This document shows positions 45,343 to 53,806 of a stretch of DNA of 64,000 nucleotides, one piece after another. A program made the translations under genes and the position numbers. Source of the stretch: Sphingobium boeckii (GTDB lineage: Bacteria > Pseudomonadota > Alphaproteobacteria > Sphingomonadales > Sphingomonadaceae); contig NZ_JACIJC010000001.1 in the NCBI RefSeq assembly GCF_014199215.1, positions 498,001-562,000 on the forward strand, written 5' to 3'. Position 1 is the stretch's first letter, and each line of letters begins with the position of its first letter. The notes beneath the pieces were generated by a model, which saw only the letters and a program-made list of their open reading frames with translations, was not told the origin of the DNA and made no database searches.

Positions 45343-46510
45343 GCGCGCGCAGCCCGATCAAAGGCCGCAGCCAGCCGATGCGGCGGCCGATATCGTAGAA
45401 CAGCCAGCAACTCGCTGCCGTGCCCGCCAGGATCGCTGCAAATTGGGCCAACGGAGAGAGCGATAGCGGCAGCAGCCACCAGCCGATCAGCACGATCGCG
45501 CTTTGGTGGATTATATAAAAGGGGAAGACGGCCTCGCTGAGCCGCGCGCGCCAGCGATGATCGCGATCGAGCATCGTATCGGCCAGCCGCAGCATCACCA
45601 GCGCCATGCCCCAGAGCATCGCCGCCTGGGCCGCGCGATTGAGCGCCATGGTCGCGTGCGGCGGGGTGCTGGTGCCGGGATAGGCGGTTTCTACCGCAGC
45701 AAGGACCAGATAAGCCACCAGCGAAAGCACCAGCGCGGGCCGCCAGAGGCGCGCGATCGCAAGCCATAAGGCGGGTGCCCCCGCAAGGCCGAAGCCAAAC
45801 AGAAACATCGGCAGCAAAATGAAATCGCTCACCCAATCATTGAACAGCCCGTGCGATTCCCCGGTGGTGAAGGTCAGCCCGATGCGCATGGGGATCAGAT
45901 AGAGCAAAGGCATCCAGAGCAGCCGCCAGCCCGTAGCCAGTCGATCGAACAGCCCTCCCAGCATCTGCCGTGCTTGGGCAGGGATCAGTACCAGTCCGGC
46001 GACGAGCAGCATCGTATACAGCCAGAGATAGAAAACGAACCACAGATGCTCCCACGCCGGCAGCGTCACGCCATGGAGAGGTGCGACGCGGAAATAATCG
46101 TGCAGCCAGAAGGACCAGAATCCGCTTTCATAGCCATGGTTGAATTGCAGCGTGACCCAGCTTTGCGGCGGGATGATGAATATCATTGCAAAGAGCAGCG
46201 GGATCAGCAGGCGCTTGCTTCGTTCGGCGGCGAAGATGTCGAGAAGGCCCGCTTTGGTGATCATAGCGCGCGCGGCATAGCCGGAGACGATGAACAGCAC
46301 CCCCAGACGCCATGGCGATACGAACAGCATCGGATAAGATAACGCCTCGATCGGTGCGTCCGTCTTCACCAGCCAGCCGCCGGTGACGAACATCATGCCG
46401 ATGTGATAGAGGATCAGCAGCGCGAACGCCCCGATGCGCAGCCAATCCAGCCCGAAATGACGTGGGATGGCGGGCGCGGCCTGCACAGGATGCTGACTAT
46501 CGGTTGTCAT
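45281..46510 (-). CDS. Acyltransferase-3 family membrane protein
   Basis: A 409-residue membrane protein with about ten to twelve segments. FGLDWLRIGAFALLILYHIG holds the family's Arg and His (GLDWLR...YH), and PAWEHLWFVFYLWLYTMLLV is typical of the OpgC/acyl_transf_3 group. These enzymes put acyl groups on glucans, lipids or surface sugars. The target is not known. It ends in a 62-bp overlap with the convergent transporter gene, and is divergent from ispG. Confidence 0.85.
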   Translation of the reverse strand: MTTDSQHPVQAAPAIPRHFGLDWLRIGAFALLILYHIGMMFVTGGWLVKTDAPIEALSYPMLFVSPWRLGVLFIVSGYAARAMITKAGLLDIFAAERSKRLLIPLLFAMIFIIPPQSWVTLQFNHGYESGFWSFWLHDYFRVAPLHGVTLPAWEHLWFVFYLWLYTMLLVAGLVLIPAQARQMLGGLFDRLATGWRLLWMPLLYLIPMRIGLTFTTGESHGLFNDWVSDFILLPMFLFGFGLAGAPALWLAIARLWRPALVLSLVAYLVLAAVETAYPGTSTPPHATMALNRAAQAAMLWGMALVMLRLADTMLDRDHRWRARLSEAVFPFYIIHQSAIVLIGWWLLPLSLSPLAQFAAILAGTAASCWLFYDIGRRIGWLRPLIGLRALTRPMDASPSPVTGTARSPR

Positions 46511-46565
46511 CGAAGCCCGCTATACCGCGAGCGGATTACCCGAAGCCTAAGACAGAGTATATTCA

Positions 46566-47690
46566 ATGTCCCTCCGCCCCTGGCGCGATATCGCGCGCCG
46601 CCAATCGCGTCAGATCATGGTCGGCAATGTGCCGGTGGGGGGCGATGCGCCTGTCACCGTGCAGACGATGACCAATACGCCAACCAGCGATCCCGGCGCG
46701 ACGATCGACCAGATCCGCCGCTGCGAGGATGTGGGCGTGGATATCATCCGGGTCTCCTGTCCCGATGTGGAATCGACGGCGGCGCTGGGCCAGATCGTGC
46801 GGGCGGCCAAGGTGCCGATCGTGGCGGATATCCATTTTCACTATAAGCGTGCGCTGGAAGCTGCGGATGCCGGCGCGGCGTGTCTACGCATCAATCCGGG
46901 CAATATCGGCTCCTCTGCGCGCGTGGCCGAAGTGGTGCGCGCCGCCAAGGCCAATGGCTGCGCGATCCGCATCGGCGTGAATGGCGGTTCGCTGGAAAAG
47001 GATCTCCTCGAAAAATATGGCGAGCCTTGTCCGGAGGCGCTGGTGGAAAGCGCACTTGATCATATCAAGCTGCTCCAGGATCATGATTTCCACGAATATA
47101 AGGTCGCGGTGAAGGCCAGCGATCATTTCCTGGCGGTGGCTGCGTATCAGCAATTGGCCGATGCCGTCGATTGCCCGCTGCATTTGGGCATCACCGAAGC
47201 CGGGGGTTTCGTCGGCGGCACGGTGAAGTCCGCGATCGGCATCGGGTCTCTGCTCTGGTTCGGCATCGGCGATACGATCCGCGTCTCGCTCTCAGCCGAG
47301 CCGGAGGATGAAGTCCGCGTCGGCTATGAGATTCTCAAGACGCTGGGAATCCGCACCCGCGGCGTGCGCGTGGTCTCCTGCCCGAGCTGCGCGCGGCAGG
47401 GCTTCGACGTGATCCGCACCGTGCAGACGCTGGAAGAACGGCTGAAGCACATCTCCACTCCGCTTTCGCTCTCCATCCTGGGGTGCGTGGTCAATGGCCC
47501 CGGCGAAGCGCGTGAGACCGATATCGGCATCACCGGCGGTGGCAATGGCAAGCACATGGTCTATCTCTCGGGCGTGACCGATCACCATGTGCAGGATGAA
47601 AGCATGATCGATCACATCGTCAAGCTGGTGGAAGCCAAGGCCGCGGAGATCGAAGCGGAGACCACCGATACGCCGATCGCGGCGGAATAG
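46566..47690 (+). CDS. ispG: 4-hydroxy-3-methylbut-2-enyl diphosphate synthase
   Basis: A 374-residue iron-sulfur enzyme of the MEP pathway for isoprenoids. [20 protein letters not shown] and [19 protein letters not shown] open the TIM barrel, [14 protein letters not shown] follows, and the [4Fe-4S] cysteines lie in [15 protein letters not shown] and [18 protein letters not shown]. The length is that of the alphaproteobacterial short form. It is convergent with the VapC-like gene, whose stop is 4 bp away. Confidence 0.96.
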   Translation: MSLRPWRDIARRQSRQIMVGNVPVGGDAPVTVQTMTNTPTSDPGATIDQIRRCEDVGVDIIRVSCPDVESTAALGQIVRAAKVPIVADIHFHYKRALEAADAGAACLRINPGNIGSSARVAEVVRAAKANGCAIRIGVNGGSLEKDLLEKYGEPCPEALVESALDHIKLLQDHDFHEYKVAVKASDHFLAVAAYQQLADAVDCPLHLGITEAGGFVGGTVKSAIGIGSLLWFGIGDTIRVSLSAEPEDEVRVGYEILKTLGIRTRGVRVVSCPSCARQGFDVIRTVQTLEERLKHISTPLSLSILGCVVNGPGEARETDIGITGGGNGKHMVYLSGVTDHHVQDESMIDHIVKLVEAKAAEIEAETTDTPIAAE

Positions 47691-47694
47691 GATT

Positions 47695-48081
47695 TCAGCG
47701 CAGGAGTTTGACCTGGGCTATGTGATTCAAATTTGCCCAAGCCCGATCGGTCGTCAGTGCAGTCGCGTTCAAGCGCGCGGTCAACGCCAGACATGCCCGA
47801 TCACCGAGAGAAAGACCAAATTGACGAGAGGGCTCGCGCAACAGGCCGGTGTCGTGTGCATCACCCGCGCCAAAAGCTATCACATCCAGATCAAGTGTCG
47901 CGACAACGCTTTCGATAAGAGTGCGGTCCATATCGAGATCGCTGATTTTGGAAATAACCTCGGCCAGATTGACGGCACTTATACAACTTTCAGGCAGCGC
48001 CTGCATAACGATGTCTGAACCGGGTTCCGAACGGATGAGACAAATCAGTGCTGACGCGTCCAATACCCATTTATTGCTCAC
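47695..48081 (-). CDS. PIN-domain VapC-like toxin
   Basis: A 128-residue PIN-domain protein from GTG 48081 (an earlier GTG at 48096 is also possible). The four acidic residues of the nuclease site are visible: Asp8 in WVLDASALI, Glu41 in VNLAEVISK, Asp94 in LGDRACLAL and Asp112 in TTDRAW. VapC toxins cut tRNA or rRNA. The start overlaps the end of the antitoxin gene by about 11 bp, the normal arrangement for a toxin-antitoxin pair. Confidence 0.85.
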   Translation of the reverse strand: MSNKWVLDASALICLIRSEPGSDIVMQALPESCISAVNLAEVISKISDLDMDRTLIESVVATLDLDVIAFGAGDAHDTGLLREPSRQFGLSLGDRACLALTARLNATALTTDRAWANLNHIAQVKLLR

Positions 48082-48316
48082 GCTTGGCTTCCGCACGACG
48101 CTCCGCGATAAGCTCGTCAGACAAGCAACGCTCAGGCGAATATTGTTTCATAATATCCTGAACACGCATCACGGCTTCGTCCAAAGAGCGGATCGTAACA
48201 CCATTTTCGCCGTCCTCGACCACCAGTGTCTTACCGACGTCAAAGCCATATTTGCGTCTCAAGGCGGCAGGAAGCACGATCTTTCCTCCCTGTATAACAC
48301 GGACATGAGCGCCCAT
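48071..48316 (-). CDS. AbrB/MazE-type VapB antitoxin
   Basis: An 81-residue protein from ATG 48316 (MGAHVRVIQGGKIVLPAAL), with GGGAG 7 nt before it; ATG 48352 is an alternative. The N-terminal half is a SpoVT/AbrB swapped-hairpin DNA-binding domain (GKIVLPAALRRKYGFDVGKT). The C-terminal half (DELIAERRAEAKREQ) would wrap the toxin. It should neutralise the adjacent VapC and repress its own promoter, which lies near the start of the divergent DMT gene. Confidence 0.85.
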   Translation of the reverse strand: MGAHVRVIQGGKIVLPAALRRKYGFDVGKTLVVEDGENGVTIRSLDEAVMRVQDIMKQYSPERCLSDELIAERRAEAKREQ

Positions 48317-48420
48317 TTCGAAACTCCCAAAGGGTACTGCCTTGCCCTCCATACCTAAAACGAATTTTGGTATCAACCAAACTGCTGACTTGGGCATTGT
48401 TCGTGGCTATCGCTTGCGCA

Positions 48421-49314
48421 ATGAATGCCTCACAAAATACGCAAGCCTTCGCCGTTGCCACGCTTGGAATCGCCGTATTCTCAGCGATGGACGCCATCAT
48501 GAAGGGGCTGTCGATCGAGATCGGCGCTTATAACGCGATGCTGTGGCGCTCGATTGCCGCAAGCGTGATCGGGGGCGGGCTGTTCCTCGCGTTGCGCAAG
48601 CCCTGGCCCGCCACGCCGGTGCTCAAACTCCATGTCGCGCGCGGAGTCACCGCGGCCATATCCGTTCTGATGTTTTTCTGGGGGCTGGCGCGCGTGCCGA
48701 TCGCGCAAGGGGTGGCGCTGTCATTCGTTGCGCCGCTGGTGGCCTTGTATCTCGCGGCGGTCATCCTGAAGGAGGATGTCGGCAAGAATGCGATCATGGC
48801 CTCGATCATCGCTTTCACTGGCGTGATCGTGATCCTCGCCGGACAGGCGCAGGCCGATATGGGGCCGGACGCGTTTCGCGGCGCGATCGCGATCCTGATC
48901 GCGGCGGTCATTTACGCGCTCAGCCTGATCATTGCGCGGCGGCAATCCCTGGTGGCGGATCCCCTGGATGTGGCGTTTTTCAACAATGCGGTCGCCACGG
49001 TGCTCTTTCTGGTCGCAGCCCCCTGGCTGGCCTTCGTCCCCGCCGCCGAGCATGTGCCGAATCTGATCATCTCGGCTGTGTTCGCCTTCCTTTCGATGAT
49101 GCTGCTCGCCTGGGCCTATGCGCGGGCCGAGGCGCAATATCTGTTGCCGGTGGAATATACAGCGTTCATCTGGGCCGCGTTGCTCGGCTGGCTTGTTTTT
49201 GGCGAGACGGTGTCCGTGCTTACGGTCATAGGTGCGTTGATGATCGTCGCCGGCTGCCTGCTCGCCGCGCGCCGCCGTCCCGAAGTGATTGCTCAAGCCG
49301 AGGTAGCTCTATGA
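48421..49314 (+). CDS. DMT-family transporter (EamA)
   Basis: A 297-residue inner-membrane protein with about ten hydrophobic segments in two EamA halves. MNASQNTQAFAVATLGIAVF begins at ATG 48421; the in-frame upstream part overlaps the antitoxin promoter region. RVPIAQGVALSFVAPLVALY and PVEYTAFIWAALLGWLVFGE are typical. Members export amino acids, nucleosides or other metabolites. Its stop overlaps the ATG of the next GNAT gene, opening a run of plus-strand genes to 53612. Confidence 0.85.
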   Translation: MNASQNTQAFAVATLGIAVFSAMDAIMKGLSIEIGAYNAMLWRSIAASVIGGGLFLALRKPWPATPVLKLHVARGVTAAISVLMFFWGLARVPIAQGVALSFVAPLVALYLAAVILKEDVGKNAIMASIIAFTGVIVILAGQAQADMGPDAFRGAIAILIAAVIYALSLIIARRQSLVADPLDVAFFNNAVATVLFLVAAPWLAFVPAAEHVPNLIISAVFAFLSMMLLAWAYARAEAQYLLPVEYTAFIWAALLGWLVFGETVSVLTVIGALMIVAGCLLAARRRPEVIAQAEVAL

Positions 49315-49793
49315 CCGTTTCCGTCCGCCGCGCCGTTCCCGGCGATGTTTCCCATATCCTGGATATGATCGTGGCGCTCGCGGTCTATGAGCAGGAGCCC
49401 GATGCCGTGAAGGCGACGGAAGATTCGCTCGGGCAAACACTGTTCGGACCTAATCCGCAGGTGTTCGTCCATATCGCCGAGCAGGATGGCAAGGCGATCG
49501 GCCTGGCGCTGTGGTTCCTCACTTATTCCACCTGGACGGGGCGGCCGAGCCTCTATCTGGAAGATCTGTTCGTGGCCGACAGCGCGCGGGGCGATGGCGT
49601 CGGCCGGATGCTGCTGGCCGCGCTTGCGAGGGAAGCCAAGGCGCTCGGATGTGCCCGGATGGATTGGGCGGTGCTGGATTGGAATGAGAAGGCGCGGGGC
49701 TTTTACATGCGGATCGGCGCGCACCATTCCACCGGATGGGAACCATGGCGGATCGAGGGCGAGGCCCTGGAGCGTCTGGCGGCCAATGGATGA
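49311..49793 (+). CDS. GNAT-family acetyltransferase
   Basis: A 160-residue acetyltransferase starting MTVSVRRAVPGDVSHILDMI at ATG 49311 (ATGA overlap with the DMT gene). LYLEDLFVADSARGDGVGRM is motif A for acetyl-CoA, and DWAVLDWNEKARGFYMRIGA is the C-terminal motif B of the diamine-acetyltransferase-like subgroup (SAT1-type), so a small amine is a plausible substrate. Its stop overlaps the start of the TfoX-like gene. Confidence 0.88.
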   Translation: MTVSVRRAVPGDVSHILDMIVALAVYEQEPDAVKATEDSLGQTLFGPNPQVFVHIAEQDGKAIGLALWFLTYSTWTGRPSLYLEDLFVADSARGDGVGRMLLAALAREAKALGCARMDWAVLDWNEKARGFYMRIGAHHSTGWEPWRIEGEALERLAANG

Positions 49794-50152
49794 GCGCTGA
49801 TCCCGGCCTGATCGCCTGGGTGAGCGAAGCTCTGGAGCCGATGGGCCATGTTTCGATGCGCCGGATGATGGGCGGAGCCACGCTCTATCTGGATGGAATC
49901 GTCTTCGCGATCGTGGGTGACGATCGGCTGTGGTTGAAGGGCGATGCCGTATCGGACGCCCGATGGGATGCGGCGGGCTGCGCCAAATTCTCTTATGAGA
50001 TGAAGGGCAAGATGGCCGTGATGAACTATCGCGCCGCGCCCGACGACGTTTATGACGATGCCGATGCGCTGCGCGAATGGTGCGCGCTTGCGCTGGAAGC
50101 CGGTTTGCGCGGTGCGGCAAAGAAGAAGCCGAAGGCGCGGGGCACAGATTGA
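49790..50152 (+). CDS. TfoX/Sxy N-terminal-domain protein
   Basis: A 120-residue protein starting MSADPGLIAWVSEALEPMGH at ATG 49790. SMRRMMGGATLYLDGIVFAI and DRLWLKGDAVSDARWDAAG match the N-terminal domain of TfoX/Sxy; the C-terminal domain of the competence activator is missing. The KKKPKARGTD tail is basic. Such single-domain proteins are common and their role is not established. It is coupled to the GNAT gene by a 4-bp overlap. Confidence 0.88.
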   Translation: MSADPGLIAWVSEALEPMGHVSMRRMMGGATLYLDGIVFAIVGDDRLWLKGDAVSDARWDAAGCAKFSYEMKGKMAVMNYRAAPDDVYDDADALREWCALALEAGLRGAAKKKPKARGTD

Positions 50153-50218
50153 TCGGATTCCGGCTTTCGCGCGGATGGAGCACAGGTCTATAGGATTGCC
50201 GATACAGGGGAGTCCTTC

Positions 50219-50647
50219 ATGTTCATTCGCATCGACGACAGCATTTCCGTTTCGCCGCAGATCACGCCCGCGCAGGTCGCCGAGGCCGCGGCTCAGGGCG
50301 TGGCGCTGATCGTCAACAACAGGCCGGACGAGGAAGAGGCCGGGCAGCCCATGGGCGCCGAGATCGAGGCTGCGGCCAATGCGGCGGGGATCGCCTATCG
50401 CGCCATTCCCGTCACGCATTCCGGTTTTTCGGCGCATCAATTGGCCGCGATGAACGAGGCGCTGGCGGCGGCGAACGGGCCGGTTCTGGCCTATTGCCGA
50501 TCGGGCACGCGGTCCACCTATCTCTGGGCGTTGGCCCGTGCGCAGCAAGGCGATGCCCCTGATGATCTGGCCGCGAAGGCTGCGAACGCCGGCTATGATC
50601 TCGGCGGGATCAGGGGCATGATCGATTCGCTGGCCGGGGGCCGATGA
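50219..50647 (+). CDS. TIGR01244 phosphatase-like/sulfurtransferase-like protein
   Basis: A 142-residue protein of the DUF442/TIGR01244 family (beta-lactamase hydrolase-like, BLH phosphatase type). The active-site loop CRSGTRS in GPVLAYCRSGTRSTYLWALA holds the catalytic Cys and Arg of tyrosine-phosphatase-like enzymes. ISVSPQITPAQVAEAAAQGV is the conserved N-terminal strand-helix. In related bacteria the domain is tied to sulfide oxidation (Blh), but no sulfur genes are here. It overlaps the next gene by ATGA. Confidence 0.85.
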   Translation: MFIRIDDSISVSPQITPAQVAEAAAQGVALIVNNRPDEEEAGQPMGAEIEAAANAAGIAYRAIPVTHSGFSAHQLAAMNEALAAANGPVLAYCRSGTRSTYLWALARAQQGDAPDDLAAKAANAGYDLGGIRGMIDSLAGGR

Positions 50648-51051
50648 ACTGGATTTTGCTGGCGGGATCGCTGGCCGGCATTCTCGGTCTGGCGCTGGCC
50701 GCGCATTGGCTGGGACTGGGCAGTGATCCGCGGATCAGGGATGAGGATCATGCCCGCCGCCTGGCGCAAGAGGCGCATTGCGGCTTCGAGCCGGTGGATA
50801 TTGCGGTGGATCGCGGCGGCTATGCGGCCTTGCTCAAGGATGCCGGCGAACGGCACATGCTGATCCGCGCGCATGGCAATCATTTCGTATCCCGCATGAT
50901 CGAACCGCCCTTCTTCGGGCGTTTGAATCGCAGGATGCTCACGATCCGTCTGCCCGAACGCACCTTTGGCGAAGTGACGATGGATCTGGGCGATCGCGCC
51001 GCGATCTGGGCGAGCGGGCTGCGCCGCGCCGGAGGCATGAACGATGGCTGA
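50644..51051 (+). CDS. Hypothetical protein with N-terminal membrane anchor
   Basis: A 135-residue protein. Residues 1-24 (MNWILLAGSLAGILGLALAA) form one hydrophobic helix. The rest is soluble, with EAHCGFEPVDIAVDRGGYAA and HMLIRAHGNHFVSRMI, probably a small beta domain facing the cytoplasm or periplasm. I do not recognise a family beyond similar sphingomonad proteins. It is coupled on both sides: ATGA with the phosphatase-like gene and an 8-bp overlap with the sterol desaturase gene, which has its own GGAGG. Confidence 0.65.
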   Translation: MNWILLAGSLAGILGLALAAHWLGLGSDPRIRDEDHARRLAQEAHCGFEPVDIAVDRGGYAALLKDAGERHMLIRAHGNHFVSRMIEPPFFGRLNRRMLTIRLPERTFGEVTMDLGDRAAIWASGLRRAGGMNDG

Positions 51052-51991
51052 TCTGCCCAATCCCGTGGATTTCGCGGTGCCTGTGTTCATCCTGCTCGTG
51101 CTGGGCGAGATGGTCCTGGCGCGTTTCCGGGATCCCTCCCGCTACAATGCGAAAGATACACTCACCTCGCTGTCGCTGGGGCTGGGGAGCAGCATCGCAG
51201 GCGTGCTGAGCGCGGGTGCCATAGCCGCCATGGCCTTGTGGTTCTGGGATCATCGCTTGCTCGACATCCCTTATGCCTGGTGGGCCTGGCCGCTGTGTTT
51301 CGTGCTGGACGATCTGGCTTATTATGCCTTCCATCGGGCGGCGCACCGGGTGCGCTGGTTTTGGGCGAGCCATGTCATCCATCATTCCAGCCAGCATTAT
51401 AATCTGTCGACCGCGCTGCGGCAGACATGGACCGGGTTTTTCAGCCTCGCCTTCCTCTTTCGCCTGCCCTTGTTCCTGATCGGCTTTCCGCCCGCCATGG
51501 TGCTCTTCTGCGCCGGACTGAACTTGATTTATCAATTCTGGATCCACACCGAGGCGATCCGCCGGATGCCGCGCTGGTTCGAAGCGGTGATGAACACGCC
51601 ATCTCATCACCGCGTCCATCATGCCACCAATCCGCGCTATCTGGATCGTAACTATGCGGGCGTATTCATCATATGGGATAGGGTGTTCGGCAGCTTCACG
51701 CCCGAACTGGATGAAGACAAGCCGCGCTATGGCATCGTGAAAAATCTGGGCAGCTTCAATCTGCTCTGGGCCGCCTTTCACGAATGGATCGGGATCGCGA
51801 GGGATGTGTGGCGCGCGCCGGGGCTGGAAAACAAGCTGGGCTACATGTTTTCCCCGCCGGGATGGAGCCATGACGGTTCGCGCGAGTCCAGTGAAACGAT
51901 CCGCGCGCGCTGGGCCGCACGCGAAGCGGCGCGCCGCGCGCCAGGCGACGCGGAAACCGCCTTGCCCCCATCCGAAATGACGTTAACGTAA
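51044..51991 (+). CDS. Sterol desaturase/fatty acid hydroxylase family protein
   Basis: A 315-residue membrane di-iron enzyme. Histidine boxes appear as HRAAHRVRWFW, HVIHHSSQHYN and MNTPSHHRVHHATNP, the iron ligands of the family. About four to five hydrophobic segments flank them. Members hydroxylate or desaturate lipids, carotenoids or sterols; carotenoid ring hydroxylation (nostoxanthin-type pigments) is one possibility in sphingomonads but is not shown here. It overlaps the upstream hypothetical gene. Confidence 0.9.
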   Translation: MADLPNPVDFAVPVFILLVLGEMVLARFRDPSRYNAKDTLTSLSLGLGSSIAGVLSAGAIAAMALWFWDHRLLDIPYAWWAWPLCFVLDDLAYYAFHRAAHRVRWFWASHVIHHSSQHYNLSTALRQTWTGFFSLAFLFRLPLFLIGFPPAMVLFCAGLNLIYQFWIHTEAIRRMPRWFEAVMNTPSHHRVHHATNPRYLDRNYAGVFIIWDRVFGSFTPELDEDKPRYGIVKNLGSFNLLWAAFHEWIGIARDVWRAPGLENKLGYMFSPPGWSHDGSRESSETIRARWAAREAARRAPGDAETALPPSEMTLT

Positions 51992-52031
51992 ACCCAGGCC
52001 GCCGCGAGACGGCCGGGGCGGGAGCGGATGG

Positions 52032-53612
52032 ATGGACGAGGTCGATATCGTCGTAATCGGTGGCGGGTCTGGCGGCAGCGCTGCGGCCGGTCGGCTGGCC
52101 GCGGACGGGCGCTATAGCATCGCGCTGCTGGAGGCGGGCGGCTCCAACGACAATTTCCGCGTCAAGGCGCCGGGCATGATGCCCTTCATCGGCGATGCCG
52201 CGAACTGGCGATTCGAGACCGTGCCGCAAAAAGGGCTGAACGGCCGCGCCGGCTATCAGCCGCGCGGGCGTGGCCTTGGCGGTTCGAGCGCGATCAATGC
52301 GATGCTTTATATCCGTGGTTGCGCTTGGGACTATGATCATTGGGCGGCGCTGGGATGCACCGGATGGTCCTATGCCGACGTGCTCCCCGTGTTCCGGCGA
52401 TGCGAGGATAATGAGCGCGGCGCGGATGACTATCATGGGGAGGGCGGGCCGCTCTCCGTGAGCGATCAGCATAGCCCCAATCCCGGCAGCCTCGCCTTTG
52501 TGGAATCGGCCGCTGCGCTCCAGTTTCCCCGCAATGGTGATTTCAACGGTGCGCAATTAGAGGGCGTGGGCGTTTATCAGGTGACTCAGAAGCGCGGCGA
52601 GCGCTGGTCGGCGGCGCGCGCGTATCTGGAGCCGAATCGCCGGGCCATCGATATCCGCACCGATGCGCGGGTCGAACGCATTCTGTTTGAAGCGGGCCGC
52701 GCGGTGGGCGTGGCTTATGTTCAGGGCGAAATGCGCAAGGTCGTCCGCGCGCGGCGCGCGGTGATCGTGGCAGGCGGCAGCTTCGGTTCGCCGCAGACTC
52801 TGATGTTGTCCGGCATCGGCCCGGCGGCGCATCTGCGCGATCACGGTATCTCGGTGATCGCCGACAGCCCGGCGGTGGGTGCGGATCTTCAGGATCATAT
52901 CGATTTTGTGGCCGGCTATGAAACGGATGGCGCGCCGTTCATCGGAACCACATTGGCGGGCAGTTGGGCGATGGGAAAAGGGCTGATCCAGTGGCTGCGC
53001 CACCGCACCGGCCCCTTCACCACGCCTTATGCCGAAAGCGGCGGCTTTGCGAAGACGCGCCCCGATCTGGAGAGGCCCGATGTGCAATTCCATTTCGTGC
53101 CCGCGCTGCTGGAAAACCATGGGCGGGACAAGGTGAAGGGACACGGCTTTTCCTGCCATGTCTGCGTGCTGCGCCCGGAAAGCCGAGGCACCGTGCGGCT
53201 TGGCTCGCCCGATCCTGCAGCGCCGCCGGTCATCGATCCGGCGTTTCTCAGCGATGATCGCGATGTGCAGACGCTGCTGGCTGGGGTGAAGCTGATGCGG
53301 CGCATCCTCGAAACGCCGCCGCTCTCGGATTATCGCGGCAGGGATCGTCATATGGCGGGGGTGCAGGACGATGCGGCGATGATCGAGATCATCCGCAATC
53401 GGGCAGACACGGTCTATCATCCGGTCGGCACCTGCCGGATGGGTGCTGACGCCGGGTCCGTGGTCGATCCGCACCTGCGCGTGCGCGGAGTGGAGGGGCT
53501 TTATGTGGCGGATGCGTCGATCATGCCGCGGCTCGTGTCTGGCAACACTAATGCGCCCTCGATCATGATCGGCGAACGCTGCGCCGATTTCGTGAAGGGT
53601 GATCTGGCTTAG
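52032..53612 (+). CDS. GMC-family FAD oxidoreductase
   Basis: A 526-residue flavoenzyme of the glucose-methanol-choline family. VDIVVIGGGSGGSAAAGRLA binds FAD. RGLGGSSAINAMLYIRG is GMC signature 1, and VIVAGGSFGSPQTLMLSGIG is signature 2. The catalytic His lies in DTVYHPVGTCRMG, and SGNTNAPSIMIGERC closes the C-terminus. The alcohol substrate is unknown; choline dehydrogenase-like members are nearest by feel. It lies 40 bp after the sterol desaturase gene on the same strand. Confidence 0.9.
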   Translation: MDEVDIVVIGGGSGGSAAAGRLAADGRYSIALLEAGGSNDNFRVKAPGMMPFIGDAANWRFETVPQKGLNGRAGYQPRGRGLGGSSAINAMLYIRGCAWDYDHWAALGCTGWSYADVLPVFRRCEDNERGADDYHGEGGPLSVSDQHSPNPGSLAFVESAAALQFPRNGDFNGAQLEGVGVYQVTQKRGERWSAARAYLEPNRRAIDIRTDARVERILFEAGRAVGVAYVQGEMRKVVRARRAVIVAGGSFGSPQTLMLSGIGPAAHLRDHGISVIADSPAVGADLQDHIDFVAGYETDGAPFIGTTLAGSWAMGKGLIQWLRHRTGPFTTPYAESGGFAKTRPDLERPDVQFHFVPALLENHGRDKVKGHGFSCHVCVLRPESRGTVRLGSPDPAAPPVIDPAFLSDDRDVQTLLAGVKLMRRILETPPLSDYRGRDRHMAGVQDDAAMIEIIRNRADTVYHPVGTCRMGADAGSVVDPHLRVRGVEGLYVADASIMPRLVSGNTNAPSIMIGERCADFVKGDLA

Positions 53613-53630
53613 CGGCGCATTTCCGTTTGC

Positions 53631-53688
53631 CCCGAGCGAAGTCGACGGACGTGATGCCAAGGCCCGACATCCCTCGACTTCGCTCGGG
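53631..53688. repeat. 15-bp inverted repeat after the GMC gene
   Basis: CCCGAGCGAAGTCGA (53631-53645) is exactly inverted as TCGACTTCGCTCGGG (53674-53688). It lies between the convergent GMC and amt genes, beginning 18 bp after the GMC stop. It is a third type of short inverted repeat in this window and may end the GMC transcript. Confidence 0.7.
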
Positions 53689-53725
53689 ACAAAAGGTTCT
53701 TCCCTATCCTGCATCAAAGAAAAAA

Positions 53726-53751
53726 GGGCTGGTGCGTCGCCACACCAGCCC
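53726..53751 (-). terminator. Rho-independent terminator after amt
   Basis: GGGCTGGTG (53726-53734) pairs with CACCAGCCC (53743-53751). On the minus strand the stem is followed by TTTTTTCTTT, a good T run, so it should end the glnK-amt transcript. Confidence 0.85.
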
Positions 53752-53778
53752 AGTCGGTTCGCAGGAGGAACCCAGGTG

Positions 53779-53800
53779 GGGGGCGGCCTTGGCCGCCCCC
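53779..53800 (-). terminator. GC-rich palindrome just after the amt stop
   Basis: The 22-bp palindrome GGGGGCGGCC/GGCCGCCCCC is centred near 53790, 7 bp past the amt stop on the minus strand. It has no T run and precedes the proper terminator at 53726. It may protect the 3' end or assist termination. Confidence 0.5.
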
Positions 53801-53806
53801 GATCCG

